The position numbers and the translations under genes were made by a program. A stretch of 64,000 bases of DNA from Dyadobacter diqingensis (GTDB lineage: Bacteria > Bacteroidota > Bacteroidia > Cytophagales > Spirosomataceae), in assembly GCF_024220585.1 (NCBI RefSeq), contig NZ_JAMXKF010000013.1, forward strand, positions 738-64,737. Direction: 5' to 3'. Positions 1 to 8,000 of the stretch are shown here, one piece after another (positions within the stretch are counted from its first letter, which is position 1; every line of letters starts with the position of its first letter). The notes beneath the pieces are model-generated. The model saw only the letters and a program-made list of their open reading frames with translations. It was not told the DNA's origin and made no database searches.

Positions 1-143
1 GATTTCCATTGTAGTGTTTGTTTAATGATTTGAGATGTAATTTTTTATTCGATAAAGATGTGTTGTAAGCGTTACTCGTTTAAAGGTCTCCCGGGAGCTC
101 ATGAATGAATTTTCATGGCTAATGCCCCCATTGTAAGTGCTTG

Positions 144-341
144 TTACAGCGTCAAAATGTCTTTGGTTGGAATATACAACCCGAAAACTGCGCCGGGAAA
201 GGATATGCCGCCATCAATTTTGGCTAGTGCTTCGTCGGAGATTTCACCGGTTTCCATTTGTGCAAGTTTGCGCATGAAATCTTCTTTTGAAGTAGCAGAA
301 CCTTTCAGGCCCGATACCGTCTCTTGTGTTTTGTTTGTCAT
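144..341 (-). CDS. Double-glycine leader peptide, putative RiPP/bacteriocin-like precursor
   Basis: A 65-residue peptide with the layout of a peptide natural-product precursor. Residues about 18-45 form an acidic, helical leader that reads EISDEALAKIDGG and ends in Gly44-Gly45, the usual cut site of C39 peptidase/exporters. The 20 residues that follow (ISFPGAVFGLY..., ending ILTL) are hydrophobic, have no Cys and only one Ser and two Thr, so lanthionine chemistry on this core is unlikely. The ATG lies 67 bp after the lipoprotein gene at 409-603 and has the same direction, so the three small genes may form one transcript. No exporter, protease or modifying enzyme adjoins it. It could instead be an ordinary small secreted peptide. 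The precursor role is inferred from leader form only. Confidence 0.55.
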   Translation of the reverse strand: MTNKTQETVSGLKGSATSKEDFMRKLAQMETGEISDEALAKIDGGISFPGAVFGLYIPTKDILTL

Positions 342-408
342 TTGATGAAAAGTTAGCGGTGAACTGTTTTGGGTATACGTTATGGTTTGTTGATGAAGTG
401 ATATGGGC

Positions 409-603
409 TTAGTAGGATACTACGACTTCCGGCTTAGCGGGCTTGGGAGATGTCGGATCACCTGGTTTCAATGGTTTGTCCGTGTCGACTTCTGTGAAAT
501 TTGCCGGTTGGGAAACAATTTTTGTTTCAGGGCTTATGTCCTCTTTTTGGCAGGACACCATTGCGATGCCCAGCAGGGACGCAAAAATTAATCGCTGTTT
601 CAT
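409..603 (-). CDS. Small lipoprotein, 64 aa
   Basis: The start was placed at the ATG at 603 because it opens directly on a lipoprotein signal peptide (MKQRLIFASLLGIAMVSC) with a lipobox ending at Cys18; an upstream in-frame start at 642 would add 13 residues before it. The mature part is short, acidic at first and then Pro/Lys-rich (PGDPTSPKPAKPE), with no recognised domain. It resembles the next protein upstream (632-832) around the lipobox: both read SCQKE followed by an acidic or polar stretch. The 28-bp spacing to that gene suggests co-transcription and past duplication. Function is unknown; the protein should sit on the periplasmic face of a membrane or on the cell surface. Confidence 0.6.
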   Translation of the reverse strand: MKQRLIFASLLGIAMVSCQKEDISPETKIVSQPANFTEVDTDKPLKPGDPTSPKPAKPEVVVSY

Positions 604-631
604 TTTAATGATTGTTTTGGTTGAAAAAATG

Positions 632-832
632 TCACTCTTCAATGAAATGTTCCTGGTTAACCAGATGAATATCCTGTTCTTCCAAAGGTTTACCGGAAGT
701 GGTATCGGTTGCGGTGCGCACGTCTAATATTCCTTTCGAATTTTGGATCATGGCAACCGGCTCAATGTTTTCTTTTTGGCATGATGACAGCACGGTAATT
801 GCCAAAAGAGCGCTTATCCCTAGATTTTTCAT
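632..832 (-). CDS. Small lipoprotein, 66 aa
   Basis: The protein opens with a lipoprotein signal (MKNLGISALLAITVLSSC, lipidated Cys18) followed by QKENIEP, close to the QKEDISP of its neighbour at 409-603. The rest is a polar 45-residue tail with no recognised fold. It is the first gene downstream of the tandem promoter-like repeats at 879-1220, so it probably leads a leftward transcript with the second lipoprotein and the double-glycine peptide. Small lipoproteins beside bacteriocin-type peptides sometimes act in immunity, but nothing in this sequence shows that; it is a guess from position. Confidence 0.6.
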   Translation of the reverse strand: MKNLGISALLAITVLSSCQKENIEPVAMIQNSKGILDVRTATDTTSGKPLEEQDIHLVNQEHFIEE

Positions 833-878
833 GCGGTTTGTTTTGTTAGAAATTAACCTGATCCATTCAGTTTTGTTA

Positions 879-1220
879 TTACAAATTGCGTTTTCAAGCG
901 ATTCTGTATCAAAAACTTAAAGTTGTAATCTTTAACTTTTAGTTATAAACCGGGTAACTGATTGCGGGTGCTTTTTTACTCCTTCTCAGTACCCTCGCTT
1001 CGTTTTTAACTTCCTTACAAATTTCGTTTTCAAGCGATTCTGTATCAAAAACTTAAAGTTGTAATTGTTAACTTTTGGTTATAAACCGGGTAACTGATTG
1101 CGGGTGCTTTTTTACTCCTTCTCAGTACCTTCGTTTCACTTTTAACTTCCTTACAAATTTCGTTTTCAAGCCTCTGAGAATCAAAAACGTAAAGTTGTAC
1201 TTTATTCCGTTTGGTTATCA
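879..1220. repeat. 136-bp tandem direct repeat, 2.5 copies, carrying promoter-like elements
   Basis: Copies begin at 879, 1015 and 1151, each opening with TTACAAATT; the third is cut at about 1220 where the 3' end of the Cys-rich gene begins. The first two copies are nearly identical over the full unit. Read on the minus strand each copy holds TTTTTGAT, a 20-bp spacer and (G/C)(A/C)AATTTG, which fits the Bacteroidota -33/-7 promoter with a weak TA. Upstream of it lies a pair of GTT-centred half sites exactly 20 bp apart (AAAGTTGTA and TT(A/G)GTTATA on the plus strand). This fills the whole 385-bp gap between 833 and 1217; no gene is seen there. Confidence 0.8.
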
Positions 1221-1646
1221 GGCGGCGATTTCAAGTCTTTCCTTTTCCACGCTCCGAACAATTTCGTTACAATTGGCGCAGGCTAAGGCGCCCTGTTGAG
1301 CGTACCAGCGGCAATTGGTCCGGATGGCGCATGGTGCCAGCAGATCCTCGCGTTCGGCTTTTTTATTCATCGCTTCGATCACCCGTCCTACCAAACTGCA
1401 CGATGCGTGTGCATGGCTCCACTGGCTGCAACCGCCCTGAATACATTTGCCGGAAAACCGGAAGCGTTCTTCGGCCGCTTTTCCCGTTTCTTCTTCATGG
1501 GCTTTGGCAGCGTCAACAAATGTTTTATCAATTTTCACAGGTTCGTCCAGATAAGCTACTTTACCATCCGGGTTAACAATCCCAAACAAATCAGCGCCTG
1601 GTTTGGCGATATAACTGGGACACTGGAGTGATTTTTCGTTTTCCAT
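1218..1646 (-). CDS. Cysteine-rich protein of unknown function, 142 aa
   Basis: I do not recognise this protein. It has eight cysteines in a pattern that suggests a metal or Fe-S site: one near the N-terminus (LQCPSY), a middle set (GKCIQGGC then SC), and a C-terminal set reading CAIRTNC-x10-CANC. Trp and His residues lie between them (QWSHAHASC, CRWYAQQG). No signal peptide or membrane segment is present, so it is probably cytoplasmic. Its upstream region at 1683-1752 is a diverged copy of the tandem promoter repeat that precedes the lipoproteins, so the two leftward units may be co-regulated. The XRE gene lies 135 bp further upstream in the same direction. Confidence 0.65.
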   Translation of the reverse strand: MENEKSLQCPSYIAKPGADLFGIVNPDGKVAYLDEPVKIDKTFVDAAKAHEEETGKAAEERFRFSGKCIQGGCSQWSHAHASCSLVGRVIEAMNKKAEREDLLAPCAIRTNCRWYAQQGALACANCNEIVRSVEKERLEIAA

Positions 1647-1682
1647 AAGTTCGTTTATTCCCTTTGTTCGGTTTTAAACCTG

Positions 1683-1752
1683 CGATACAAAGTTGCAGGC
1701 TTTTAAGGTTCTCATCAATAATTGAAAACTATAGTCTATTCCTTTTGGTAAT
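1683..1752 (-). promoter_or_regulatory. Diverged fourth copy of the promoter/half-site module
   Basis: On the minus strand TTG, a 20-bp spacer and CAACTTTG stand just upstream of the Cys-rich gene. This has the same geometry as TTG-N20-GAAATTTG in the tandem repeat at 1151-1220. The flanking TTACCAAAAGGAATAGACT matches TAACCAAACGGAATAAAGT of that copy. The similarity runs across about 68 bp and was aligned by eye. Confidence 0.5.
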
Positions 1753-1781
1753 AAGTGCTGATTGGTCGGACCGGAATGAGA

Positions 1782-2084
1782 TCAGGCAATCAGTTTTGAA
1801 TCTGCCTTGATTATTTTCAAAAGCAGCTCCTGTGTGCTGACACTGATTAAATCAATGATAGTCAGGTGATAGATCTCCGCGATTTTGTTTAAACAGGAGA
1901 GTGAAAGATCCGTGCGGCCCGATTCCTTTTTACTGTAAGCGGCCTGGCTGATATTCATTTGAAAAGCAACATACTCTTGTGAGTATCCATATATCTCACG
2001 TAACTTACGAACTTTCGTACCCATAACCTGCATGGAGAACAGATTGGAATTACTAACCGAATTGATTGAATTGACAGTGTTCAT
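1782..2084 (-). CDS. XRE-family helix-turn-helix regulator
   Basis: A 100-residue DNA-binding protein with a single Cro/C1-type HTH at about residues 22-80: VRKLREIYGYSQEYVAFQMNIS then AAYSKKESGR and the closing LSCLNKIAEIYHL. The N-terminal 20 residues are Asn/Ser-rich and the C-terminal 20 form a short helix, perhaps for dimer contacts. There is no ligand-binding domain. It is transcribed away from the LytTR regulator gene at 2235, the two sharing a 150-bp intergenic region. Its position between the Cys-rich/lipoprotein genes and the two-component genes makes control of this locus likely, but no target site can be assigned to it. Confidence 0.85.
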   Translation of the reverse strand: MNTVNSINSVSNSNLFSMQVMGTKVRKLREIYGYSQEYVAFQMNISQAAYSKKESGRTDLSLSCLNKIAEIYHLTIIDLISVSTQELLLKIIKADSKLIA

Positions 2085-2234
2085 AACAGTAAGTGTTTAA
2101 ATTTGAGTTGTTTACCGACTTTGATGGCAACAAAGTAAATTTGTAAATGGCGGCATCTAAAACTATTTCGACTGATTTATAACTCTTTTCGATCAATAGC
2201 GGTAAAATTGTAGGTGAATACACAAAATCAAGCC

Positions 2235-3023
2235 ATGAATAAAACCATACAGTGCTTTATCATTGACGACGAACCGGATGCCCGGGAGCTTATCAAAAAA
2301 TTTGTTGCACGCGTACCGTTTCTTGAAATAGCCGGTGAATTTGGTAATGCCGTGGATGCACTCTTTCAGGTTCAGCATGTTAAACCCGATCTGATTTTCC
2401 TGGATGTTGAAATGCCTGAAATGAATGGTTTTGAATTTATCAGAACTTTGCAGGGACACCGTCCAAAAATTATCATGGTTACGGCTTATCCGCAATACGC
2501 GGTCGAGGGGTTTGAACACCAGGTGCTCGATTATTTGCTTAAACCAGCCTCATTCGAGCGGTTTATGCGGGCCATCAACAAGGTGATCGAAGTATTTCCT
2601 GTGACGGGAAAGGCTGATCCTGTCGCTTCCCTATCTCCGGCAACGGCTCCAAAACCGGAAGGGAAAGCTGCCGAGGATAAGAAAGTAACAAATCATGACG
2701 GAGCCGATTTTCTTTTGATCAAGGAAGATAAAAAACTGGTGCGGGTTGTGCCGGACGATATCGTGCTCATTGAAGCGATGAAAGATTATATCAAGATCCA
2801 TCTGGTTGGGAGGACAATCGTGACGCATAATACCATGGCCAAAATGGAAAGTATGCTGCCTGAAAACCGCTTTTTGCGGGTAAACAGGTCGTATATCATC
2901 AGAATAAATGCCATCAATGAAATTGACGGCAACCAGATTACAACAACCGACGGCAGGAAAGTGGATATCGGAGTGACTTACAGGGAGGCTGTGCTGGATG
3001 TCATGAAAAGAACGAGATCATAA
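2235..3023 (+). CDS. LytTR-family response regulator
   Basis: A two-domain transcription regulator of 262 residues. The receiver domain (about 4-120) has the acidic pair Asp11-Asp12, phospho-acceptor Asp57 (FLDVEMP), the Thr of MVTAYP and Lys103 (LLKPAS), so it looks phosphorylatable. A polar linker rich in Ala, Pro and Lys follows. The LytTR DNA-binding domain spans about 155-262 (IEAMKDYIKIHL, LPENRFLRVNRSYIIR). The ATG at 2235 was preferred over an in-frame GTG at 2214 because the receiver begins at once. The cognate kinase gene follows after 19 bp. LytTR proteins bind paired half sites about two helical turns apart, and pairs with 20-bp spacing occur in the repeats at 879-1220 and 1683-1752. 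That link is inference. Confidence 0.92.
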   Translation: MNKTIQCFIIDDEPDARELIKKFVARVPFLEIAGEFGNAVDALFQVQHVKPDLIFLDVEMPEMNGFEFIRTLQGHRPKIIMVTAYPQYAVEGFEHQVLDYLLKPASFERFMRAINKVIEVFPVTGKADPVASLSPATAPKPEGKAAEDKKVTNHDGADFLLIKEDKKLVRVVPDDIVLIEAMKDYIKIHLVGRTIVTHNTMAKMESMLPENRFLRVNRSYIIRINAINEIDGNQITTTDGRKVDIGVTYREAVLDVMKRTRS

Positions 3024-3042
3024 CCAATCATACGTCTGTTTT

Positions 3043-4236
3043 ATGGGAGTAAAAAACTTCACGCTTGGTGTGTCGTCTGAAAACGCAAACCTGAAAAAGA
3101 ATATATCTCATTTTCTGTTAGTCGTCCTGACCTGGGTTATTGTCAAGTACGTTGCCATTGGGCCTTACTTGCGGGATAACGAATTGATTGTCAATTTTTT
3201 TTGCTTGCTTATTTTTTTTCAGACCTTATTCCTGTATTACTTTTTTAGCCTCTTTATTTTTCCCAAATACCTGTACAAGAAGCAAATACCAACTTTTGTT
3301 TTTTATTCACTGGTAAGTTTTCTGGTTATTTACTGGACCAATTATATCTCAATCGACCAGTTACTTCCGTACAGCGATGCCGCTAAACCCAACGGTTCGC
3401 CGGATATATGGATCAGGAAGATGAACGAGCTGCTCGTTGGTACAGCCGGTTGGTTTGGATGTTTTACAAATCCGAAAGTTGCTTACTGGAATTTCGGGTT
3501 CAGTTTCGAAATTGTGACAATTTATCTGTGCATTAAGTATTTCAGGGATATTTTATCGTTACAGAAAAGAAACATGTCGCTAGAAACCGACAAACTTGCC
3601 CTGGAACGCGATAACCTGGCGTTGGAGCGGGATAACCTGTCTCTGGAACTCGGCTTTTTGAAATCACAGATCAATCCTCATTTCCTGTTTAATACGCTCA
3701 ACAGCATTTACGCACGTACCGTGGATGTGGACGAACAAGCCTCTGACCTGGTTTTAAAACTGTCTGACCTCATGCGTTACAGCTTGTATGGCGCCAATGA
3801 AGAGAAGGTGCCGCTGCAAGAGGAGATGGAATATATCAACAATTATCTGGACCTCGAAAAATACAGACATTCTCAGAACCTCGTTGATATTTCATTTGCT
3901 ACCGACGGTGTCATGAAAGGATATAATATCGCACCGCTGCTGCTGATTTCCCTGGTCGAAAATGCTTTTAAACATGGGGTTAACCTGAGCAGGAAATCTT
4001 CCTACGTTCACGTTTCCTCCGTCATCGAAAATGGTGTGTTGTATTTTACGGTTCAGAATAGCCTGCCCGAACAAATGACACCGCTGATACCATCCGCCGA
4101 TATTAAAAAATCCGGTGGGATAGGGCTTATCAACACGCGAAAACGCCTAAATCTTATTTATCCTGACCGCCACGATCTTACTTTCACCCAAACGGCGACG
4201 GAATATGAAGTGATGGTCAGCATCAAACTCGACTAA
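3043..4236 (+). CDS. LytS/YehU-type sensor histidine kinase
   Basis: A 397-residue membrane sensor kinase. The N-terminal half has four hydrophobic segments at roughly 22-40, 48-80, 85-105 and 148-165. A charged coiled coil with near-repeats of LERDNLALERDNL runs at about 180-205. The His_kinase domain follows, with phospho-accepting His213 in QINPHFLFNTLNS, then an ATP-binding domain with LVENAFKHG and GGIGLINTRKRL. There is no recognisable extracellular ligand domain. It is in an operon with the LytTR regulator and should phosphorylate its Asp57. It precedes the lanthipeptide-type precursor by 175 bp and may respond to the product or to envelope stress, which is unproven. Confidence 0.92.
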   Translation: MGVKNFTLGVSSENANLKKNISHFLLVVLTWVIVKYVAIGPYLRDNELIVNFFCLLIFFQTLFLYYFFSLFIFPKYLYKKQIPTFVFYSLVSFLVIYWTNYISIDQLLPYSDAAKPNGSPDIWIRKMNELLVGTAGWFGCFTNPKVAYWNFGFSFEIVTIYLCIKYFRDILSLQKRNMSLETDKLALERDNLALERDNLSLELGFLKSQINPHFLFNTLNSIYARTVDVDEQASDLVLKLSDLMRYSLYGANEEKVPLQEEMEYINNYLDLEKYRHSQNLVDISFATDGVMKGYNIAPLLLISLVENAFKHGVNLSRKSSYVHVSSVIENGVLYFTVQNSLPEQMTPLIPSADIKKSGGIGLINTRKRLNLIYPDRHDLTFTQTATEYEVMVSIKLD

Positions 4237-4336
4237 CTTCGTTTTTCGATGAATGATTCGGCGTGCTTATTTTGGCATTCGTCGAAACACGCTCCCCTGC
4301 CTGTCTAAATAAATTTCAAACCGCTTTCTCCTCCGA

Positions 4337-4349
4337 TACCTTCGTTTCA
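4337..4349 (+). promoter_or_regulatory. Candidate promoter element upstream of the precursor gene
   Basis: TACCTTCGTTTCA lies 63 bp before the precursor ATG; its TACCTTCG differs from TAnnTTTG at one base. The same 13 bases occur at 1126-1138 in the tandem repeat, and a variant (TACCCTCGCTTCG) at 990-1002, both preceded by a CTCCTTCT-like run. No convincing TTG was found at -33. Confidence 0.35.
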
Positions 4350-4411
4350 TCATAAAGCAAACAACGGCTCTGTGAATTAATATTTTATTTCTTAACATTC
4401 AACCTTTAGAA

Positions 4412-4555
4412 ATGATGCAAACGAAATCTACAATTTCCGCCACTACTTCTTCTCGCCTGGTTTTGAAAAAAGAAAGAATTGTCACATTGAGCACAAACAG
4501 TTATGGCCAGAACGGTGCCCCTGTTACCACGATGGTAACAACATCGTTTTTATAA
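4412..4555 (+). CDS. Cys-free class I lanthipeptide-type precursor peptide, 47 aa
   Basis: This small gene lies between the kinase and the LanB dehydratase genes. The leader contains RLVLKKERIVTLS, which matches the L-x-L-K-K-E-x-I-x-x-L-S leader signature known from Bacteroidota class I lanthipeptide precursors. The following segment (TNSYGQNGAPVTTMVTTSFL) is rich in Thr and Ser, with VTTMVTTS near the end, giving several residues that LanB could glutamylate and dehydrate. There is no Cys anywhere, so thioether rings cannot form within the peptide; a linear dehydrated product is the simple prediction. Two ATG codons stand in tandem (4412, 4415). It is followed by the pseudo-receiver gene after 43 bp and by lanB after about 500 bp. 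Confidence 0.75.
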   Translation: MMQTKSTISATTSSRLVLKKERIVTLSTNSYGQNGAPVTTMVTTSFL

Positions 4556-4598
4556 TACCCTTTAAAAGGAAGTATTTACAAAATAACCTGCCATTTGC

Positions 4599-4958
4599 AT
4601 GTATAGCTGCATACTTATCAACCGATCGTGGCTGGCGGAGAGTTTTATAGAAAATTACATCCACCGGACCGGCTTTCTGGACCTCACCTGGTCCGGGGCA
4701 TATTCAGAAGAAGCGCTTGAAATGCTTCAGACAAAAAATTACGACCTGGTTTTTGCAAGCCTTCCATCCCCTGATCAGATTATCCCTGAGGATATTTTGT
4801 CGGAACTTCGTAAGCAGGAAGCTTTGATCATTACAGCCCCATACCCGGAATATGTTTTTTCCGGGTATGAGCTACATCCGGCTTCTTTTTTGAAAGAACC
4901 GTTTTCGATGGCCAATTTTCAGTTGACCATTGAAAAGGTCATAAGTCACGATGTCTAA
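4599..4958 (+). CDS. Receiver-like protein lacking the phospho-acceptor Asp (pseudo-receiver)
   Basis: A stand-alone 119-residue CheY-like fold that lines up with the receiver of the LytTR regulator at 2235: YDLVFASLPSP against PDLIFLDVEMP, ITAPYPEYVFSGYE against VTAYPQYAVEGFE, and SFLKEPFSMANF against DYLLKPASFERF. The N-terminal acidic pair is replaced by Asn8-Arg9 and the phospho-acceptor Asp by Ser54, while the active-site Lys99 remains. It therefore cannot be phosphorylated in the usual way and carries no output domain. It sits between the precursor and the dehydratase genes. It may bind a partner such as the kinase, the LytTR protein or LanB. It probably arose by duplication of the neighbouring receiver. 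Function is unknown. Confidence 0.7.
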   Translation: MYSCILINRSWLAESFIENYIHRTGFLDLTWSGAYSEEALEMLQTKNYDLVFASLPSPDQIIPEDILSELRKQEALIITAPYPEYVFSGYELHPASFLKEPFSMANFQLTIEKVISHDV

Positions 4959-5052
4959 TTTATTGTTAGTTATCGGTAGAATTTTAACTACAAATCGTAT
5001 GAGAAAGCAGTAATATATCTGTTACTTAGGGGTTATAAACTTCATCCCTAAT

Positions 5053-8000
5053 ATGATACGGCATTCTGATTTCTATTTGTTACGCCGCCCAACGGTGTCT
5101 ATTGAGCAATTAAATGAGTTTCATGACCAGCTTTCGGAAACATCTCCGGAGTTATTACTAAAAACCTATTATCAGGATCTGCTCGCGCAGGAATCTATTT
5201 TTGTAGCCTCGCCGGCTTTGTACGGGCGTTTTCAGCTTTGGTTATCCGGCGAAACGTTATCTGAAAAACAGAAACTACTGACTACTTTATACAAATATCT
5301 GGTAAGAACGAGCACCAGGAGCACGCCTTATGGTTTGTTTTCGGGCTGTGCGCTGGGGGAAATAGGCGCTGAAACCAGATTTGAAATTCCTTCGCCGGAA
5401 AAAATCGACCGGCATACCAGAATTGATTTTGAATGCCTGATCGCTGTCAAGGAATGGCTGGTGGAGCAGCCGGTTATTCAGGAACAGCTTCAATTGTACC
5501 CCAATACTTCCCTGTATATGGTGGGGGATAATTACCGCTATATTGAGGAGTTCCGAAATCAGGCGCAGCGAAACTATTTTATCAGTTCCATCGAAGGCAA
5601 TGAATATTTGTCGCTGATTTTTGATCTCGCCAGCCGGGGTGCCACGGTCCGGGATCTGGGCGATTTACTGGTCAGCCACGGTATCGACCCCGATGAATCA
5701 CTGGATTTTATCCAACAGCTTATTGCCAATAAAATTCTCATTTTTGATCTTGAAACGGTCATTACCGGTCCGGATTTTCTCGATGTGCTGATTTCAAGAC
5801 TTTCTTCATTAAGCGAAACGTCCGAAATAACGGAACGGTTAAAAGAATTCCGGCTCATGTTAAGTCAGACGGAGAACCGGATTGATATGTACCGCCAGCT
5901 TCGCAGCGCGATGGAAAGACTGACACTTTTGCCAGCTAAACAGGACATTATTCAGGTAGATACCTTCTTTCCTTACACACAAAACCGGTTAAAAGAAGAC
6001 AGCATCCAGCACATACAGCGACTGCTCACCAAGCTGATGGTATTAAATCAGCACAACACAAGCACTGATCTGGATGAATTCCGGCAACGTTTCAGGAACC
6101 GCTATGAGGATGAGGAGGTGCCGCTGGTGATGGCGCTGGATCAGGAAATCGGGATCGGTTATGGGTCTTTCTCGTCGTTGGGTGCGAGTTATACGCCTAT
6201 GATTGATGAACTGTCGCTGCCGTCTGCGGGATATTCGAATAAAACGCAATCGGACGGATGGTGGCAAAAATTTGTCCTGGAAAAATACACCAATACCTTA
6301 CGTGATAAATCTCCGGTAGTTGAGCTGACAGACAAGGATCTGGCAAATATTGCCCATAATCAGCCGCAGAGTAAACAGCCCCTGGCTTACAGTTTTTATG
6401 CGTTTGGAAATTTGCTTTCCGGCTCACCGGAGTCGGTCGATAAAGGTGAATTTATCTTCAATTTGCTGGCGTGTAATGGTCCTTCCGCAGTAAATATCAT
6501 CAGCCGGTTTTACGAAGGCAGTGCAAAACTGCACGATCATTTGAAACGCTGCGCGAGGGAGGAGGAACTTCATAGTCCGGATGTCATTTTTGCTGAAATT
6601 ATTTATTGCCCTGATTCCCGGGCGGGTAATATTATGGCGCGGCCATCTCTGTATCAGTATGAAATTCCCTACATGGGAAAATCCTCGGTTGAGGAAAACT
6701 TCCAGATTCCTATTCAGGATATCATGGTTTCGGTACGGTCCGGACATGTGGTGCTGAGGTCCAAACGGCTGAACAAACGTATTATTCCACGTCTTTCCAA
6801 TGCACATAACTACCAGACCGGCCTGCCCATTTACCGGTTTTTATGCGATTTACAACATCAGGATTCGTATTTGAATATCCGTTTTGACTGGGATTTATTG
6901 AAAGACCAGCACTATCTGCCGCAGGTCCGGTATAAAAATATCATTCTGAGCCGGGCAAGCTGGTTGTTGCAATCAGCGGAGTTCCGTACGATGGATCCAC
7001 AATCGCTGGCTGGAAAATTAAAGGATATGGAAATTCCCGGGCAATTTGTTATTGTTTCCGGGGATAATGAATTGTTCGTCGATGCTGGTATTACTTATTC
7101 GCTGCAGTTGTTGTGGCAGGCATTGCAAAAGGAAACGACGGTCAGGATCAAAGAATTTTTATCAACTCCGGAGAACTGTTTACTAAAACATGACGGAAAA
7201 AAATACGCCAGTGAGATGGTAATTCCTTTCAGAAATACCTCCGTAGTTCCGATTCCCGGCCTGTCGGTAAATTCAGCGAGCATTCCGAAACGACGTTTTT
7301 CGATCGGGAGCGAATGGTTATACCTGAAAATTTATACCGGCGAAAAGTCGTCAGATACAATCCTGATCCAAAGTTTATATCCCATCATCCGGCAGCTTCT
7401 GGAAGATCAGGTTATTAACAAATTTTTCTTTGTCCGTTACAACGACCCTGATCCGCATCTGAGATTACGTTTTCGTGGCAATCAGCGACTTGATTTTTAC
7501 CACCACGTTATTCGGGCGATTGAAGATGTGCTTCAGCATAATATCCATACGGGCATCGTGCATAAAATTCAGGTGGACACGTATCATCGGGAGCTGGAAC
7601 GTTATGGCATGGAACAAATTGAGTTATGCGAAACACTTTTTCATTATGATAGTCTTTCGATACTCAATTTTTTACATCACACCGGAGAGACTTGTGACGA
7701 AACCCAGCGTTTCGCATTCGCGGTCAGGTTGATCAATAAACTGTTGTCGAGTGCCGACATTTCCTTTACCGACCGTCACGAACTTTTGGAGCGTTTAAAA
7801 GAAGGTTTTTTTGCGGAATTCAATGGGAATAGCGCCTTACGAAAACAGCTCAGCGAGAAATACAGATTTTTCAAGCCGATGATGGACCAGGTGTTGCAGA
7901 TCAGCGAACCGGAGACGGATTCGGATGCTTATGTTAAAAAGCTGACAACCTGTTTAACGGATAAAATGCAACTTTTTTCTGTATTGAGCAGCCTCGTACA

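Noticed and set aside
1-143. Possible gene in the first 143 bases
   Set aside because: No convincing frame, terminator or promoter is visible; the stretch is cut by the window edge.
349-378. Another copy of the 20-bp-spaced half-site pair before the double-glycine peptide
   Set aside because: AAAGTTAGC and TTGGGTATA have the right spacing but weak similarity, and the site would begin 8 bp before the ATG, where a ribosome binds.
879-1220. CRISPR array
   Set aside because: The repeat unit is 136 bp, there are under three copies, they abut without spacers, and no cas gene is near.
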